From: Magnolia sinica
Taxonomy: Eukaryota > Streptophyta > Magnoliopsida > Magnoliales > Magnoliaceae
DNA: 64,000 nt
Assembly (NCBI RefSeq): GCF_029962835.1
Contig: NC_080574.1
Span: 41,594,501 to 41,658,500, forward strand
Direction of reading: 5' to 3'
Notes under the pieces: model-generated
Told to the model about the DNA's origin: nothing
Seen by the model: the letters and a program-made list of their open reading frames with translations, nothing else
The model's database searches: none
Program-made: the position numbers and the translations under genes
Shown: piece after piece, positions 22,501 through 33,920 of the stretch
How positions within the stretch are numbered: the first letter of the stretch is position 1
How the letters are laid out: each line of letters starts with the position of its first letter

Positions 22501-24058
22501 AAACCTAAACCTAAACCTATAACCCATAACCTAAACCAAAACCTAAAACTTAATGTATTCTCAAATCCCTAAACCTAAACCTACACCTAATCCTAATCTC
22601 AACTCCCTAACCTAAACCTAAACCTAAACCTGAAAACCCAAACCTAAACCCGATCCCGAACCCAAACCTGATTTCCTAAACCTAAACCTTAACCTATTCT
22701 TAATTCTCTAAACCTAAACCTAAACCTTAACCTTAACCTATAACCTATAACATAAACCTAAACCTAAAACCTAAATGTATTCTCAAATCCCTAAACCTAA
22801 TCCTAATCTCAACTCCCTAACCTAAACCTAAACTTGAAAACCCAAACCTAAACCTGATCTCGAACCCGAACACGATTTCTTAAACCTAAACCTTAACATA
22901 TTCTAAATTTCTCAAACCTATAGCTTATAACCTAAACCTAAACCTATAACCTATAACCTAAACCTAAACCTAAAACCTAATGTATTCTCAAATCCCTAAA
23001 CCTAAACCTACACCTAATCCTAATCTCAACTCCCTAACCTAAACCTAAACCTAAATTTGAAAACCCAAACCTAAACCCGATCCCGAACCCGAACCCATTT
23101 TCCTAAACCTAAACCTTAACCTATTCTCAATTCCCTAAACCTATAGCTTATAACCTAAACCTAAACCTAGACCTAAACCTAAACCTATAGCCTATAACCT
23201 AAACCTAAACCTAAAACCTAAATGTATTCTTAAATCTCTAAACCTAAACCTACACCTAATCCTAATCTCAACTCCCTAACCTAAACTTAAACCTAAACTA
23301 GAAAACTCAAACCTAAACCCGAACCCGATTTCCTAAACGTAAACATTAACCTATTCTCAATTCCCTAAACCTATAGCTTATAACCTAAACCTAAACCTAA
23401 ACCTATAACCTATAACCTAAACCTAAACCTAAAACCTAAATGTATTCTCAAATCCCTAAACCTAAACCTACACCTAATCGTAATCTCAATTCCCTAACCT
23501 AAACCTAAAACCTAAATGTATTCTCAAATTCCTAAACCTAAACCTACACCTAATCGTAATCTCAATTCCCTAACCTAAACCTAAACCTAAACTTGAAAAC
23601 CCAAACCTAAACCCGATCTCGAACCCGAACCCGATTTCCTAAACCTAAACCTTAACCTATTCTCAATTCCCTAAACCTTAACCTATAACCTAACCTAAAC
23701 CTAAACCTATAACTTGCACTTATAACCTAAACCTAAGCCTAAAACCTAAACCTAAACCTAAAACTGAAATGTATTCTCAAATCCTTAAACCTAAACCTAC
23801 ACCTAATCCTAATCTCAACTCCCTAACCTAAACTTAAACCTAAACTTGAAAACCCAAACCTAAACCCAATCCCGAGCCCGGACCCGATTTCCTAAACCTT
23901 AACCTTAACCTTAACTTATTCTCAATTCCCTAAAGTTATAACCTATATACTATAACCTATAACTAAAACCTAAACCTTAACCTAAACATATAACCTAGAC
24001 CTAAACCTTAACCTAAACCTAAGCCAAAACCTATAACCTAAACCTTAACCAAAACCTA
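19586..24058. repeat. telomere-like array 2 with ~235-bp higher-order unit
   Basis: About 4.5 kb of degenerate ccctaaa-related repeats, C-rich on the plus strand. From about 20006 to 23930 the array is organised into a higher-order unit marked by atgtattctcaaatccc. About 18 markers lie at roughly 20006, 20241, 20477, 20681, 20941, 21186, 21413 and so on to 23768. Spacing is 204-260 bp, with one short 76-bp unit near 23440-23516. Each unit also has cctaatcctaatctcaact, cccgatcccgaacccgat and cctatagcttataacc. The array resumes at 28759 beyond an inserted element. Confidence 0.9.
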
Positions 24059-27000
24059 TGGCCGGTTCTGCAACAGCCTCGTAGTACCCCATTCTCGCTC
24101 CCGAGGTAGGTTCCGATCCGGGATCCTACAAGGAGGATTTTCATAACAATATAATCACTTCCAATGCGAGCATACTCAAGATCACAACAAGTACATCTGA
24201 GAATAACAAAGGCACACATCACAAAATCCACTAAAAATTTAAACTTTTACAATCATCCAAAAGGTCCAAAAGGACATACATGAGAATAAAAGGAAAAGAG
24301 AGAGAAGTCAGCAATACTGGAGTCCTCAATGCTCAACTCTACTCCACGCTCTGTACTACGACGCCTGCCCAGAGTCTCCTGCACGTATCAATCGTGCATA
24401 AGCTTATAGAAGCTTAGAGGGTAGTGAGAGTGTGTGACAATGGTGCACGTAAGAATAGTAGGAGGTATAAGGAGAGAAGCATAATCAATGAACATATCAC
24501 TAGTCTTACCAAGGCTTACCATGAATGCGATGCAATAAGTAATGAGTGTCATACCAAGGCAATGTATGAAAGGGGGCTTGTACAACCAATGCTAATGCGA
24601 TGTAAGGGATGTCAAGTCTCATATCCAAACCATAAGTCAAGTATATTTTCAATCATAAGAAAATCACCGGGGTCCATTACACTGCTGAATGACTGCCGCT
24701 CTGCAGACCCCGTACAGTCAAACGAGCGTAAGAGACCTCACTACCCGCCTGTGGACAACCAATCACCAATAAGGCCTGAAGGTAGCGGACCCATTTACGA
24801 GCTGGTCAGACTCAGCCTAGCAATGCCTCCTCACACCAGGCGGTAAGGCCACACCCCTATCCAACCGACTACACGACAGTGGGAGTCACGGCCTAACGGT
24901 ATAAGGCCCTCGTGCGCTCATGTATTCCACCCGGTCACGACGTTGGAGCAGATCCTTGGTACCATGAAAGTTTTGGGAATTTCACTCATGGGCATCCTAC
25001 GCACCCAGTATGCTCAAGTAATATTTTCGGTGTCCACACATGCGGCCATCCACAAATGTCCTGTGGAGGCAAGGCCCTGATGAAGCAAGGGCGGTATCCT
25101 CATGAAATGCGATGCCAATGCATGAGTCGCACACACAGATCATGCACAAGTTTCGGGCACTCAATGTGCAAAAAGGGGAGAAACTCCATCCCCTGAATGA
25201 CCACTATACAATGCAATCAATTCATACGGATGATGCATATGGGTCGCAACGATGTAAGTGTGCTACCTGAGGAATATGAAATCGTGTCCCAAGGAGGGTC
25301 AAGATCTAGGCACATCGACAGGTATTCTAAGAAGAAGAGAAGCCCTTTAGTGGGAGCCCAGTACTTTGGGATGACCCACAAACTAAGAGAGTCAAAATCC
25401 TAAGGAGTAACAGTCCTACTAGCTGGGCCCAAGGTGGGCCTTTAACCACCTATAAGGGCCTCTATGGGCCTACCTTAGGGCCACCAAGGAGGACATCCAA
25501 CCTCAACTGGGTCCCAAAAGGTAGCCTACTATATATGTAAAGAAAGGTCCAAGGCACAATCAACCCATGGCCTAGTGGGCCATACACTAAGCCCAAAAAC
25601 AAAGGCAACCTGGTGGGCCCTTAAGCAAGGTTAGGGCCCAACCATAAGGGTCATAGGTTCATTCATTGTAGTAGGCCTAATGGGCAGCCCATTATCCCAA
25701 CATATGGGAAATTCTTAAATTTTTAACACATGTAAGTTGGGCCTCACATCTCGGCCCAAGTATGGATTTATTATAGTGGGCAAACAAGGGCCCAACTACT
25801 TGAGTATTTGGCCCATAAGGCCCATCACAATGACATGGTAAATATAGGACCCAAGGGTTCAATGGGCCTATCAAAAGTTCCAGCCCAACCAAGGCTATAA
25901 GGCCCTTACTTGACTAAGAGACTAGCCCAAGAAGAATCCTATTTGGGATGGGCCTTTAATCATACACTAATTAAGCCCAAAAAAATAAAAATTAAGATGA
26001 TAAGATACTGACATAAATCCTCCTCAAATCTAGTGGGCCATATTGCCCCAAAGAACATCTATAGGCAACAATTATTGGGCTCAATGCCAAATTCCAGCCC
26101 ACCCAAATTTCTGGGTTGGTTGGAGTTCAGCATTAGAAGTATTTCTTAGTATAATTAATTCTGGATGGCTCACACACATCACTGTGGGCCCCACCAGATG
26201 AGAGAGGATATACAATACATATATGAAATGGGCCAGACTGTTAGAATGCAAGCCCAGCGGTAGCCTAAGGCAGGGGATGTCCCATGGGTAGGCAGTCCTA
26301 TGGGCCTGGGGTATATGGCCCAAAAATCCACCTAATGTGTTCTAATTGAATAAAAAGGGGGCAAGTATGATCAATCCCCTAAGGACCCTACATGGATGGG
26401 TGGTGGGACATTCAACACATCGAGGTGGGCCCACGAAGCAAGCTAGATGCCCCAGCCTGGGCGTCCCTGCCTAGCAGACCACTTCCAGCCATACCACGGG
26501 TAACTCAAATGTATTTTGGATCTGAAATTTTACAGAGTGATACTTCCATAGGTGACCTACACCCCCACAAAATTTCAAGATTTTTGGACACTTAGAAATA
26601 TTTTAATTTATTTAAATAAAATAGACTGTCCAGAAAATCGGACTGACCTGGACGTCCCAACGTGGTGGGCCAGTCCGGCCCTTGCCATGGTGTACACAGA
26701 GGTCCATTGGCCCTGAAATTTGGTAAGTGGGTCCTAGAATGGGTGGAACATATCTCCACAAAATTTCAAAATTTTTAGACATATATAAATATTTTAATTT
26801 ATTTAAAGAAATCAATCTGTCCTAAAAATCGGACTGATCTGGACACCGTATTGTAATGGGCCAGTCCAGCCACCACCATGGTGTGTACAGGTGTCCATTG
26901 GCCCCAAAATTTTGTAGGTAGGTCCTAACATAAGTGAACCACCTCTCTGTAAAATTTTATGATTTTTGGATACTCATAAATATTTTAATTAAATTAAGAA

Positions 27001-28752
27001 TTTCAATCTGTCCAGGAAGGGATGTTGCTGTCCATGCATTGTTTACCCAATAAGGTGGGCCCAACCTTCATCCAAGAGGGGAAAAATGGAGGTTTAGTAT
27101 TTTCTTCATAAAATAAGGTAAGGTGGGGTCCATAAAAGTGGCCCATCCTTCAGAGAAACCAAGCTCAAGTGTATGTTTTCCCTCCATACATGTGGGTTGG
27201 ACCGCCCACCCCTATGGGCCTCCTTTTGGGTACCATATCATGGACCATCTGAGGTATGACCCATCACACCTCATGGTGGGGTCCACACCTTCTCATTACA
27301 CTCCATACTTATAAAGAAAATGATGACAATCATGATCCAAAAATCCATGCCAAAGATTGAACATGACAATCCATGCAACAGTCCAAGTTTTTGGACAGCA
27401 ATACATGGCTGGACACATCAGCCTATATCTCAATAATCTCAGCCATAATAAGGGTGTGTGGCCTTCCTCAGTGGGCCCCACATAAGTCCAAATCACATAC
27501 TAGAACTAGGACACTTGCATGCATTTGATTAAGGTGTCCGATGATCATGGAGTTAGGTGATAAGAGCATCCCACCTTGCTGGATTTTTATTTTTATTTAT
27601 TTTGGGACATCCAAGGCCCACTATAAATGGGCCACACACACACTATCATCCATACATCAGAGAAAAGAGAAGAAGGAAAGAGAGTAATCCGGCCATGGGG
27701 GTAGGGCCCCGCCACTAGTGGGCCCTCCCAAGAGTGAATCATACCCATACAACTACATTGATTTTACATGCAACAAAAAAATCACTACATGCATGATATA
27801 TAATTGTTATGGATGGTTGGGATGCCATCCCAACATGATCCTTAGGGTCTAGATGACCTTAAGATGGAGTGGATTATAAAATACATCATGATGGGGTCCA
27901 TGGAGAATGGCCCCATCATGGATCATGACATGCATGTAGGATGGGCCAAAGGGCCACATCCATGGGATCAAATGGGATCCCCACCATGGATTGGTGGGTC
28001 CCATATGATCCATCTAGAAAGAAAAAAAGATCAAAGGTTAGAAAATAAGATCAACAATTATAATCACCCACCTTGAATCTTCAAGCTACCACCAACACTA
28101 GGTACTCCAAGCTCCAAGCTTAAAGGTTCAATGGTCAAGATGAGTTTGTGATGGCTAGATGGAGGAAGAAAGGAAGGGAAAGTTGCTGGAAATTGGGAGA
28201 GGGAGGGCTGAAAATTCTTCCATGAAAGAGGAAAATGAGAGAATGAAGGAGGAGAGAGAGAAAGGAAAGGTTGTAGGGGAGTCATCATTACTCTCCCTCC
28301 TTGGTTAGAGAAAGAAATCATAACCTATGGTGATACAAACAATGCTTGCTAGGGTAGGTTAGGTGTGGGTAGTGTTTAGGATGGGTAGTGTTTATTCCAT
28401 GGGAATTATAGTGTGTGTGGGTGGTGTGCATGGGAACTTGTGCATGAGAGTGGTCCATATGCTTTTGTACAAAAAGTGGGCCACATGATGAAATGCTCAC
28501 AACTTTTGATCTATAAGTCGGATGAATGCACAAGACGCGTCGTTGGAATCGCAACGACGATGCGGTCACAATGGTATAGGTCTCAACTCGATCCGAGTCG
28601 GGTTTACATGACCAAACTCAATGGTATCCGCAAACACTATCCAAGGGTCACGGGTCGCCGGGATTCAACCGGTAGGACCGCGGGATCAAGATGGACGGAA
28701 AGCATACTCACACACACACATGCACACATGCGAACTCGGGTCGGGTCTCACA
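24059..28752 (-). mobile_element. 4.7-kb non-coding LTR-like element, copy A
   Basis: The element interrupts telomere-like array 2. On the minus strand it begins TGTGAGACCC and ends GAACCGGCCA, the TG...CA form of an LTR. Flanks AACCTA (24053-24058) and AACATA (28753-28758) could be a target duplication with one mismatch. It is homologous to 44.07-49.93 kb in opposite orientation. The clearest shared block is gatcctacaaggaggatttt at 24122, found reverse-complemented at 49831-49850. Another is the stretch at about 24690-25080, matching 48060-48450. There is no gag or pol coding, and no pair of LTRs flanks an internal region, so it is best read as a solo LTR of an unusually long-LTR retrotransposon or a large non-autonomous element. 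Open frames inside are short and unconvincing. The middle is rich in tgggcc motifs. Confidence 0.6.
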
Positions 28753-28758
28753 AACATA

Positions 28759-29030
28759 AACCTTAACCAAAACTTATAACCTAAACCTAAACCTATAACC
28801 TATAACCTATAACCTAAACTTATAACCTATAACCTAAAACCTAAACCTAAACGTAAACCTAAACCTATAACCTAAAACCTAAAACCTAAACCTAAACCTA
28901 AAACCTAAATATATTCTCAAATCCCTAAACCTCGACCTACACCTAATCCTAATCTCAACTCCCTAACCTAAACCTAAACTTAAACTTGAAAACCCAAACC
29001 TAAACCCGACCCCAAACTCGAACTCGATTA
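28759..29030. repeat. continuation of telomere-like array 2
   Basis: The array resumes after the inserted element with the same higher-order marker (atattctcaaatccctaaac near 28908) and ends in cccaaactcgaactcgatt. Confidence 0.85.
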
Positions 29031-29040
29031 CTGTAATAAT

Positions 29041-29242
29041 GTAGCCCAATCACATGGCAAGAAACAAGAACGTATCTCTTTTAACACATGCCCCTTTTTA
29101 CAAAGCTTTAATTTTTGTTGTTGTTTCTATTAACTTGAATTGTAGCCCAATCACATGGCAACAAACAAGAATGTATCCCTTTTAACATATGCCCCTTTTT
29201 ACAAAGCTTTAATTTTTGTTGTTGTTTCTATTAACTTGAATT
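29041..29242. repeat. 101-bp tandem duplication
   Basis: gtagcccaatcacatggcaa starts at 29041 and 29142. The two 101-bp copies differ at only a handful of positions. No coding content. Confidence 0.9.
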
Positions 29243-29690
29243 GAAACACTTTTTTGCATTATTTTCTTGCATTAGTTTTATTTTAATGATCAATTTTACT
29301 TTTAAAAAGTGTCCACTTTTTTGGAAGAAGTTTATGCAATTCTTCATGATTCTGAATTATAATGTTTTGTTGGTTTAATATTTTTTTTAGATGAAAGACA
29401 CAAAAAGAAAATTGTTGCTTGTTTTTTTTTCCTTTTTTTATTTATGATTTTATACTTACATGTATTTATGCGTGGATGAATGTAATGTGGATAAGATTGT
29501 TTGTGTTTGGATGGATGTAGTTTATGTTTAGATGAATGTAGTTTATGTTGGATTTATATAGTTTGGGTTTAGATGGATGTGAATGTGAATATGATGAAAT
29601 ATATTATATAACAAGTGTATATCAGGAAGAATATAATGAAATATATTGTAACAGGTGTATATTGACCCTCTTAAATTTGAAAATGTGCTT
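29243..29690. other. AT-rich non-coding stretch
   Basis: It contains loose repeats of gatggatgtagtttatgttt near 29470-29590. Nothing else was recognised. Confidence 0.4.
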
Positions 29691-29699
29691 TGAAGGCTC

Positions 29700-30222
29700 A
29701 TAAGGGACGGTCCAAGACAGTCCTTTTTAAGGACAGTCCATGGTCGTCCTTTGAAGGCTCATAAGAGATGGTCCATGACAGTCCTTTTTAAGGACGGTTC
29801 ATGACCGTCCTTTTAAAGGACAGTCCATGGCCGTCCTTTGAAGGCTCATCAGAGACGGTCCATGATAGTCCTTTTTAAGGATGGTCCATGACCGTCCTTT
29901 TAAATGATGGTCCATGGCCGTCCTTTGAAGGCTCATCAGAGACGGTCTATGATAGTCCTTTTTAAGGACGGTCTATGACCGCGCTTTTAAAGGATGGTCG
30001 ATGGCCGTCCTTTGAAGGCTCATAAGAGACTGTCCATGACCGTTCTTTTTAAGGACGGTCCATGACCGTCCTTTTTTCATCAATAAGAATGACGGTTTTT
30101 GACCGTCCTTTAAGTAATACAACACGTCAAAATTTGACGGCCCATGCGACGGTCCATGACCGTCCTCTTTGGTCATTTGAGATAGTTTTGGACCGTCCTT
30201 TTTTTGATGTTTTGGCGTAGTG
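29700..30222 (-). mobile_element. CACTA-type right end with subterminal repeats
   Basis: ttttggcgtagtg (30210-30222) is the reverse complement of CACTACGCCAAAA, a CACTA terminus. Preceding it are many ggacggtccatgaccgtcct units in both orientations, in larger repeated blocks of about 80-100 bp starting gaaggctcat. The subterminal motif (gacggtc) resembles that of the left ends at 8169 and 53252, but the terminal bases differ, so it is probably a related subfamily. No transposase seen. Confidence 0.7.
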
Positions 30223-31160
30223 TATAGGTGTGAGCAAAATGCATATGTTGCAGGAATTAGTGCATATATTGGTACAGATTCACTGTTGGCAAATCCTTGC
30301 ATATGCACAATCACACCTACACATAGATGCATGTTGACCTACCTTTGCATATGTGAAAATTATTTGTTTACAGGTATGTAATGCACTTTGACAACTATCC
30401 TGTAAGTACCATAATTCCACCAATGCCAGCTTTAATTTCCCTAGCTACTGTGTGGAATTCTGCTCAATACATATGACGTCCTGATCTCATTTGTTTGATT
30501 GTTTTTCAGTCCCTCTTCAATATCTGGTGTGGAACTCAAGGTACCTGTCATCCTTGATCCCTACTCTGATTAATTGTCTGTTTGCTGAGTTTGGAGTTCC
30601 CAAAGCACCAATTCACATAGGGAAAAATGTAGTAAACAGCTCCACTGAAATTCTTATTCCATGCATATTCTATTTTTAGGCCGTTTGCATGAAGGGGAGT
30701 GTCACCCATATGCTAGCAATAGTTAACTATGTCAAAAGATCCAAAACCTTCAACTGGAGTATGGCAAACATATTTTCCAGTTCAGGACTAAAAATTAGGC
30801 AATGTGTTTCCTGAACAGAGGATCCGCCGTGTGTGAAGCTCAGTTACATAGCTTACTATGAGCAGTCCTAATAACAAGGTAGAATAGTAAGCATAGCATC
30901 CAATGTTTGTATGTGATCGTTCCTCATTAATTAGAGAGAATTTTCTTATGATTAAAAGCAGGAATCGGGTCATGGGTTGGCTATTGGGTAATCCAAATTC
31001 TTGTCATTAAGTCATAGGGGTTTTGATAGTTATGCAAATATTAATTTGATAGTTAGAACAATGGAGATTTGATTGTAGGACAGCAGTTATCGGAAAAGAT
31101 TAGTCAAAATCAATAGGAATTTGTGTGAAAGGATTAGTAAAGAATCAGTAGGAATTTCTA
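30223..31160. other. non-coding, no gene recognised
   Basis: Splice-like sites occur (for example tttttcag at about 30503-30510, and caaggtacct near 30538), but the short peptides between them match nothing I recognise. Confidence 0.35.
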
Positions 31161-31164
31161 TTGT

Positions 31165-31569
31165 TGGCACTTTTATCGGCGCTTTGTACAGCTTTTACTA
31201 GCATTTTTTCAATCTCTTATTGGCACTTGTTACATCTTTTACCGGCGTTTGTTGCAACTTTGGCATTTGTTACAAATTAAACATGTGTTCTCATGGCTTT
31301 TACCGGTGTTTCTCATAGCTTTACCGGCACGTTATAGTTTTTACCAGCAGTCACAGAAGCATCGGTAAAGGATAATAAGCGCCGGTAAAAGTTTGACTTT
31401 TAGCGGCGGCCATAAAAATGCCGGTAAAAAGGTGCGACCGTCGGTAAAAAATATAGCGACGCCAACCTTTAGCGGCACGTGTCCGACCGCCAGTAATTCT
31501 TATACAGGCGGTTTTTGGGACTTTTAGGGCCGGTTTTGGCCGCCGGTAAAAGCTATTTTTCTTGTAGTG
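31165..31569 (-). mobile_element. CACTA-type right end (ACCGGC subterminal motif)
   Basis: Ends in tttttcttgtagtg at 31569, the reverse complement of CACTACAAGAAAAA. The preceding 400 bp carry repeated taccggc / gccggtaaaa motifs in both orientations. It abuts the LINE remnant that starts just downstream. Left end not found. Confidence 0.65.
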
Positions 31570-31576
31570 GGAGTTT

Positions 31577-32048
31577 GTTGTGCCCTTCCTCCTTCCAGTT
31601 CTCAGTCGATTCATAGCAGGCTGATGCACTGGTGGTCCTTGGTTAGTCCAAGGAATAGTGTCTCAACTCTTGTAGGGCTACTCCCAAGGATTATTTGTTG
31701 GGAAATCTAGAAGTCCAGAAATGCTGCAAAGTTTGATGAGAAACCCATTTCTGCTTCCTCTACGATCTCCAGGATTAAGTGGGGCCTCTCCTCTCTGATT
31801 CATGAGGCCCTTTCTTCCAGCCGCATCCCTTTCTCTGTTCGCCATTCCCTTAGGGAGCTGGGCATTGAATCTCCAACTCTCCCTAGGGAGCCTGTGTGCT
31901 TAATCATGTGGGTTAGGCCTGATTTGGCTGGGCTAAGCTGAATATTGACAGCTCTGCCATCCACAACCCAGGCTGGTATGAAGGTGGTGGGGTCTGTAGG
32001 GACGACCATAGAAACTTCATCTTCACCTTTTCCACGGGTTACGGGATG
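31577..32048 (+). mobile_element. LINE (L1-type) 3' region, part 1
   Basis: The plus strand reads LLPRIICWEIWKSRNAAKF-like sequence (with one stop where a Trp codon is expected), then SHRIPFSVRHSLRELGIE-type text. It ends in the start of an RNase H domain (ILT..SAIHNPGWYEGGGV, FIFTFSTGYG). This is the C-terminal part of a plant LINE ORF2. It is cut at 32048 by the copia element and resumes at 36826. Its 5' part is missing, perhaps removed by the CACTA end at 31569 or by 5' truncation at insertion. Confidence 0.8.
32044..32048. repeat. copia target-site duplication (left)
   Basis: GGATG, matching GGGTG at 36821-36825 with one change. Counting the site only once keeps the interrupted LINE RNase H frame open (STGYGMGSNIKAKL across the site). 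Confidence 0.65.
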
Positions 32049-32280
32049 TGAGAAAAATCAGTTTACAAAAAAATCTGTGTTTTTCTCTGTGTGTATTCGA
32101 CAGTCAAAATGGACTGCTATATATAAGCTTACAAGAGCAAATCAAGATCCTAAATTAGATCCTAAATTACAAAAAAATAAAATAAAGATCTATCTAATAC
32201 CCTTAATTAAAGGGATTACAAATCTCCTAAATATGTACATGAAATAATATCCCTTAATTTAAGTTAACGTAATCTTAACA
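32049..32280 (-). repeat. copia 3' LTR
   Basis: 232 bp. On the minus strand it begins TGTTAAGATTAC and ends TTTTTCTCA. It contains tatatataagc, a likely TATA region. It carries a 12-bp tandem duplication (taaattagatcc) absent from the other LTR, which explains 232 versus 220 bp. By eye about 14 substitutions separate the two LTRs (about 6 percent), so the insertion is not recent. Confidence 0.9.
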
Positions 32281-32300
32281 CTCCCCCTCAAGTTGGAGCA
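32281..32300 (-). other. copia polypurine tract
   Basis: On the minus strand, aacttgagggggag lies immediately before the 3' LTR. This is the usual position of the plus-strand primer of Ty1-copia elements. Confidence 0.75.
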
Positions 32301-32332
32301 TGTATATCCAGCATGTTCAATTCGATTCTTAA

Positions 32333-32872
32333 TTATTTAAACACATTTCCTCCAAGAGCCTTCATAAAAACATCTGCCAGCTGCAAATGAGATGGAACAA
32401 ATTTGGTAATAATCTGACCATCTTGTATCTTTTCTCTTACAACATGACAATCAAGTTCTATGTGTTTAGTGCGCCCATGATATACTGAGTTTGCTGCTAT
32501 GTGGAGAGCAGCTTGATTATCACATAGCAACATTGCTGGTCCTATAGAAACTCGCATATCATTGAGCAAAAATCTGAGCCAAGTTAGCTCATAGGATGCT
32601 GCTGTCATGGACTTGTACTCAGCTTCTGAGGATGATCGTGAAACTGTTTTCTACTTCTTTGCTTTCCATGAAATCAATGAATTCCCTAAGAACACACAAT
32701 AACCTGTAGTTGATCTTCTTATCATAGGACAGTTTGCCCAATTAGCATCACAGTAAGCCTTTAAGGCAAAAGAATTGCTTGAGGAGAACAACAATCCTAA
32801 ACTAGGACTGCCTTTCAAATATTTGATAATGCGAAGAGCAGCATCCCAGTGAGGCATTCTCAGAGCATGCAT
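32333..32872 (-). pseudogene. copia RNase H and reverse-transcriptase end, broken
   Basis: Two adjoining open pieces. One (32651-32872) reads ALRIIKYLKGSPSLGLLFSS and then YCDANWANCP..RRSTTGYCVFLG; the conserved D is in YCDANW. The other (32333-32608) reads LLCDNQAALHIAANSVYHGR, then TKHIELDCHVVREKI and SHLQLADVFMKALGG. These are hallmark copia RNase H motifs (D-Q-A-A, H-R-T-K-H-I-E-D). A stop near 32650 separates the pieces. Confidence 0.9.
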
Positions 32873-33490
32873 AAATTGGCTTAAAAATTAACTGAGTATC
32901 TAATGTTTGGCCTTGTAATTGTGAGATAGATTAGTTGTCCAACTAACCTCCTGTAGCAAGCTGGATCATGTAGCAGATCACCTTGATAATCTGTGAGCTT
33001 CAGATTCATTTCCATGGGAAAGTTTCATGGTTGAGCACCCAAGTATCCAACATCTTCTATGATCTCTAAAGTATATTTCGTTGAGAGATAACAATACCTG
33101 CTTTGGACCTTGCAACTTCTAGCCTAAGAAAATACTTAAGGAGACCAAGATCTTTAATATGAAATTGTTGATGAAGAAATTGTTTGAGATTTTATATAGC
33201 AGTTACTTCATTTTCAGTTATTACTATGTCATCTACATAGATAAGCACCATAGTTGTAGATGAGCCTTTAGTCTTCACGAACAAAGAATAATCTGAATGT
33301 GATTGAACAAAGCCAGCTTGTTTGATAGGATGCGAGAATTTTGCAAACTAAATTTGAGGGGCTTGTTTAAGCCCATAAAGAGACTTATGCAGTCAACATA
33401 CGAGTTTCTCCCCCTGTCAACAAGGACCCTGTGGTGGAGTCATGTACACCTCTTCCTCTAAATCACCATGTAAGAAGGCATTGGTCACAT
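32873..33490 (-). pseudogene. copia reverse transcriptase, central part, degraded
   Basis: Frames are interrupted, but the catalytic motif YVDD is visible at 33228-33239 in LVYVDDIVIT. This places the palm domain here, between the N-terminal RT piece and RNase H. Confidence 0.75.
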
Positions 33491-33494
33491 CCAT

Positions 33495-33920
33495 TTAATA
33501 CAATGGCCAATGTCTAGCAGCAGCAACAGCAAGAACACAGCGAACAGTAGTTAACTTGGCAACAGGAGTAAATGTTTTAGTGTAATCCAAGCCTTCTTGT
33601 TGAGAAAATCCTTTAGCGACTAATCGAGCTTTGTAGCGTTCAACTGTGCCATTAGAATTGTATTTGATACAATAGACCCATTTGATATCAATGGGGCGAT
33701 GACCAGCAGGCAAGAGAGCCAAGGACCATGTCTTTTGGGTAGTGAGAGCATTAAGTTCACGTTGCATTGCCTCTTGGCATTTGGGATCTAAGGTAGCCTG
33801 AGCATATGAGGTGAGTTCTAGGACACTCGAAATAGTATTAACAAAGTGTTTATGAGCAGAAGACAAAGAATCATAGGAAAGATAGGTACTTAAGGGATAC
33901 CGAGTACCTGACTTAGTCAA
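33495..33920 (-). pseudogene. copia reverse transcriptase, N-terminal part
   Basis: Open over 141 residues. [20 protein letters not shown], then [19 protein letters not shown], then [20 protein letters not shown] and [13 protein letters not shown] are the standard opening motifs of copia reverse transcriptases. The catalytic YVDD lies further along at 33228. Confidence 0.92.

Noticed and set aside
15968..24058. A functional chromosome end
   Set aside because: The repeats are too degenerate, lie inside the window and are followed by ordinary DNA. They are internal telomere-like satellites.
24424..25403. Three consecutive plus-strand open frames in LTR-like copy A
   Set aside because: No family resemblance, and the homologous part of copy B (47.9-48.5 kb) does not keep the frames open, so conservation is at DNA level only.
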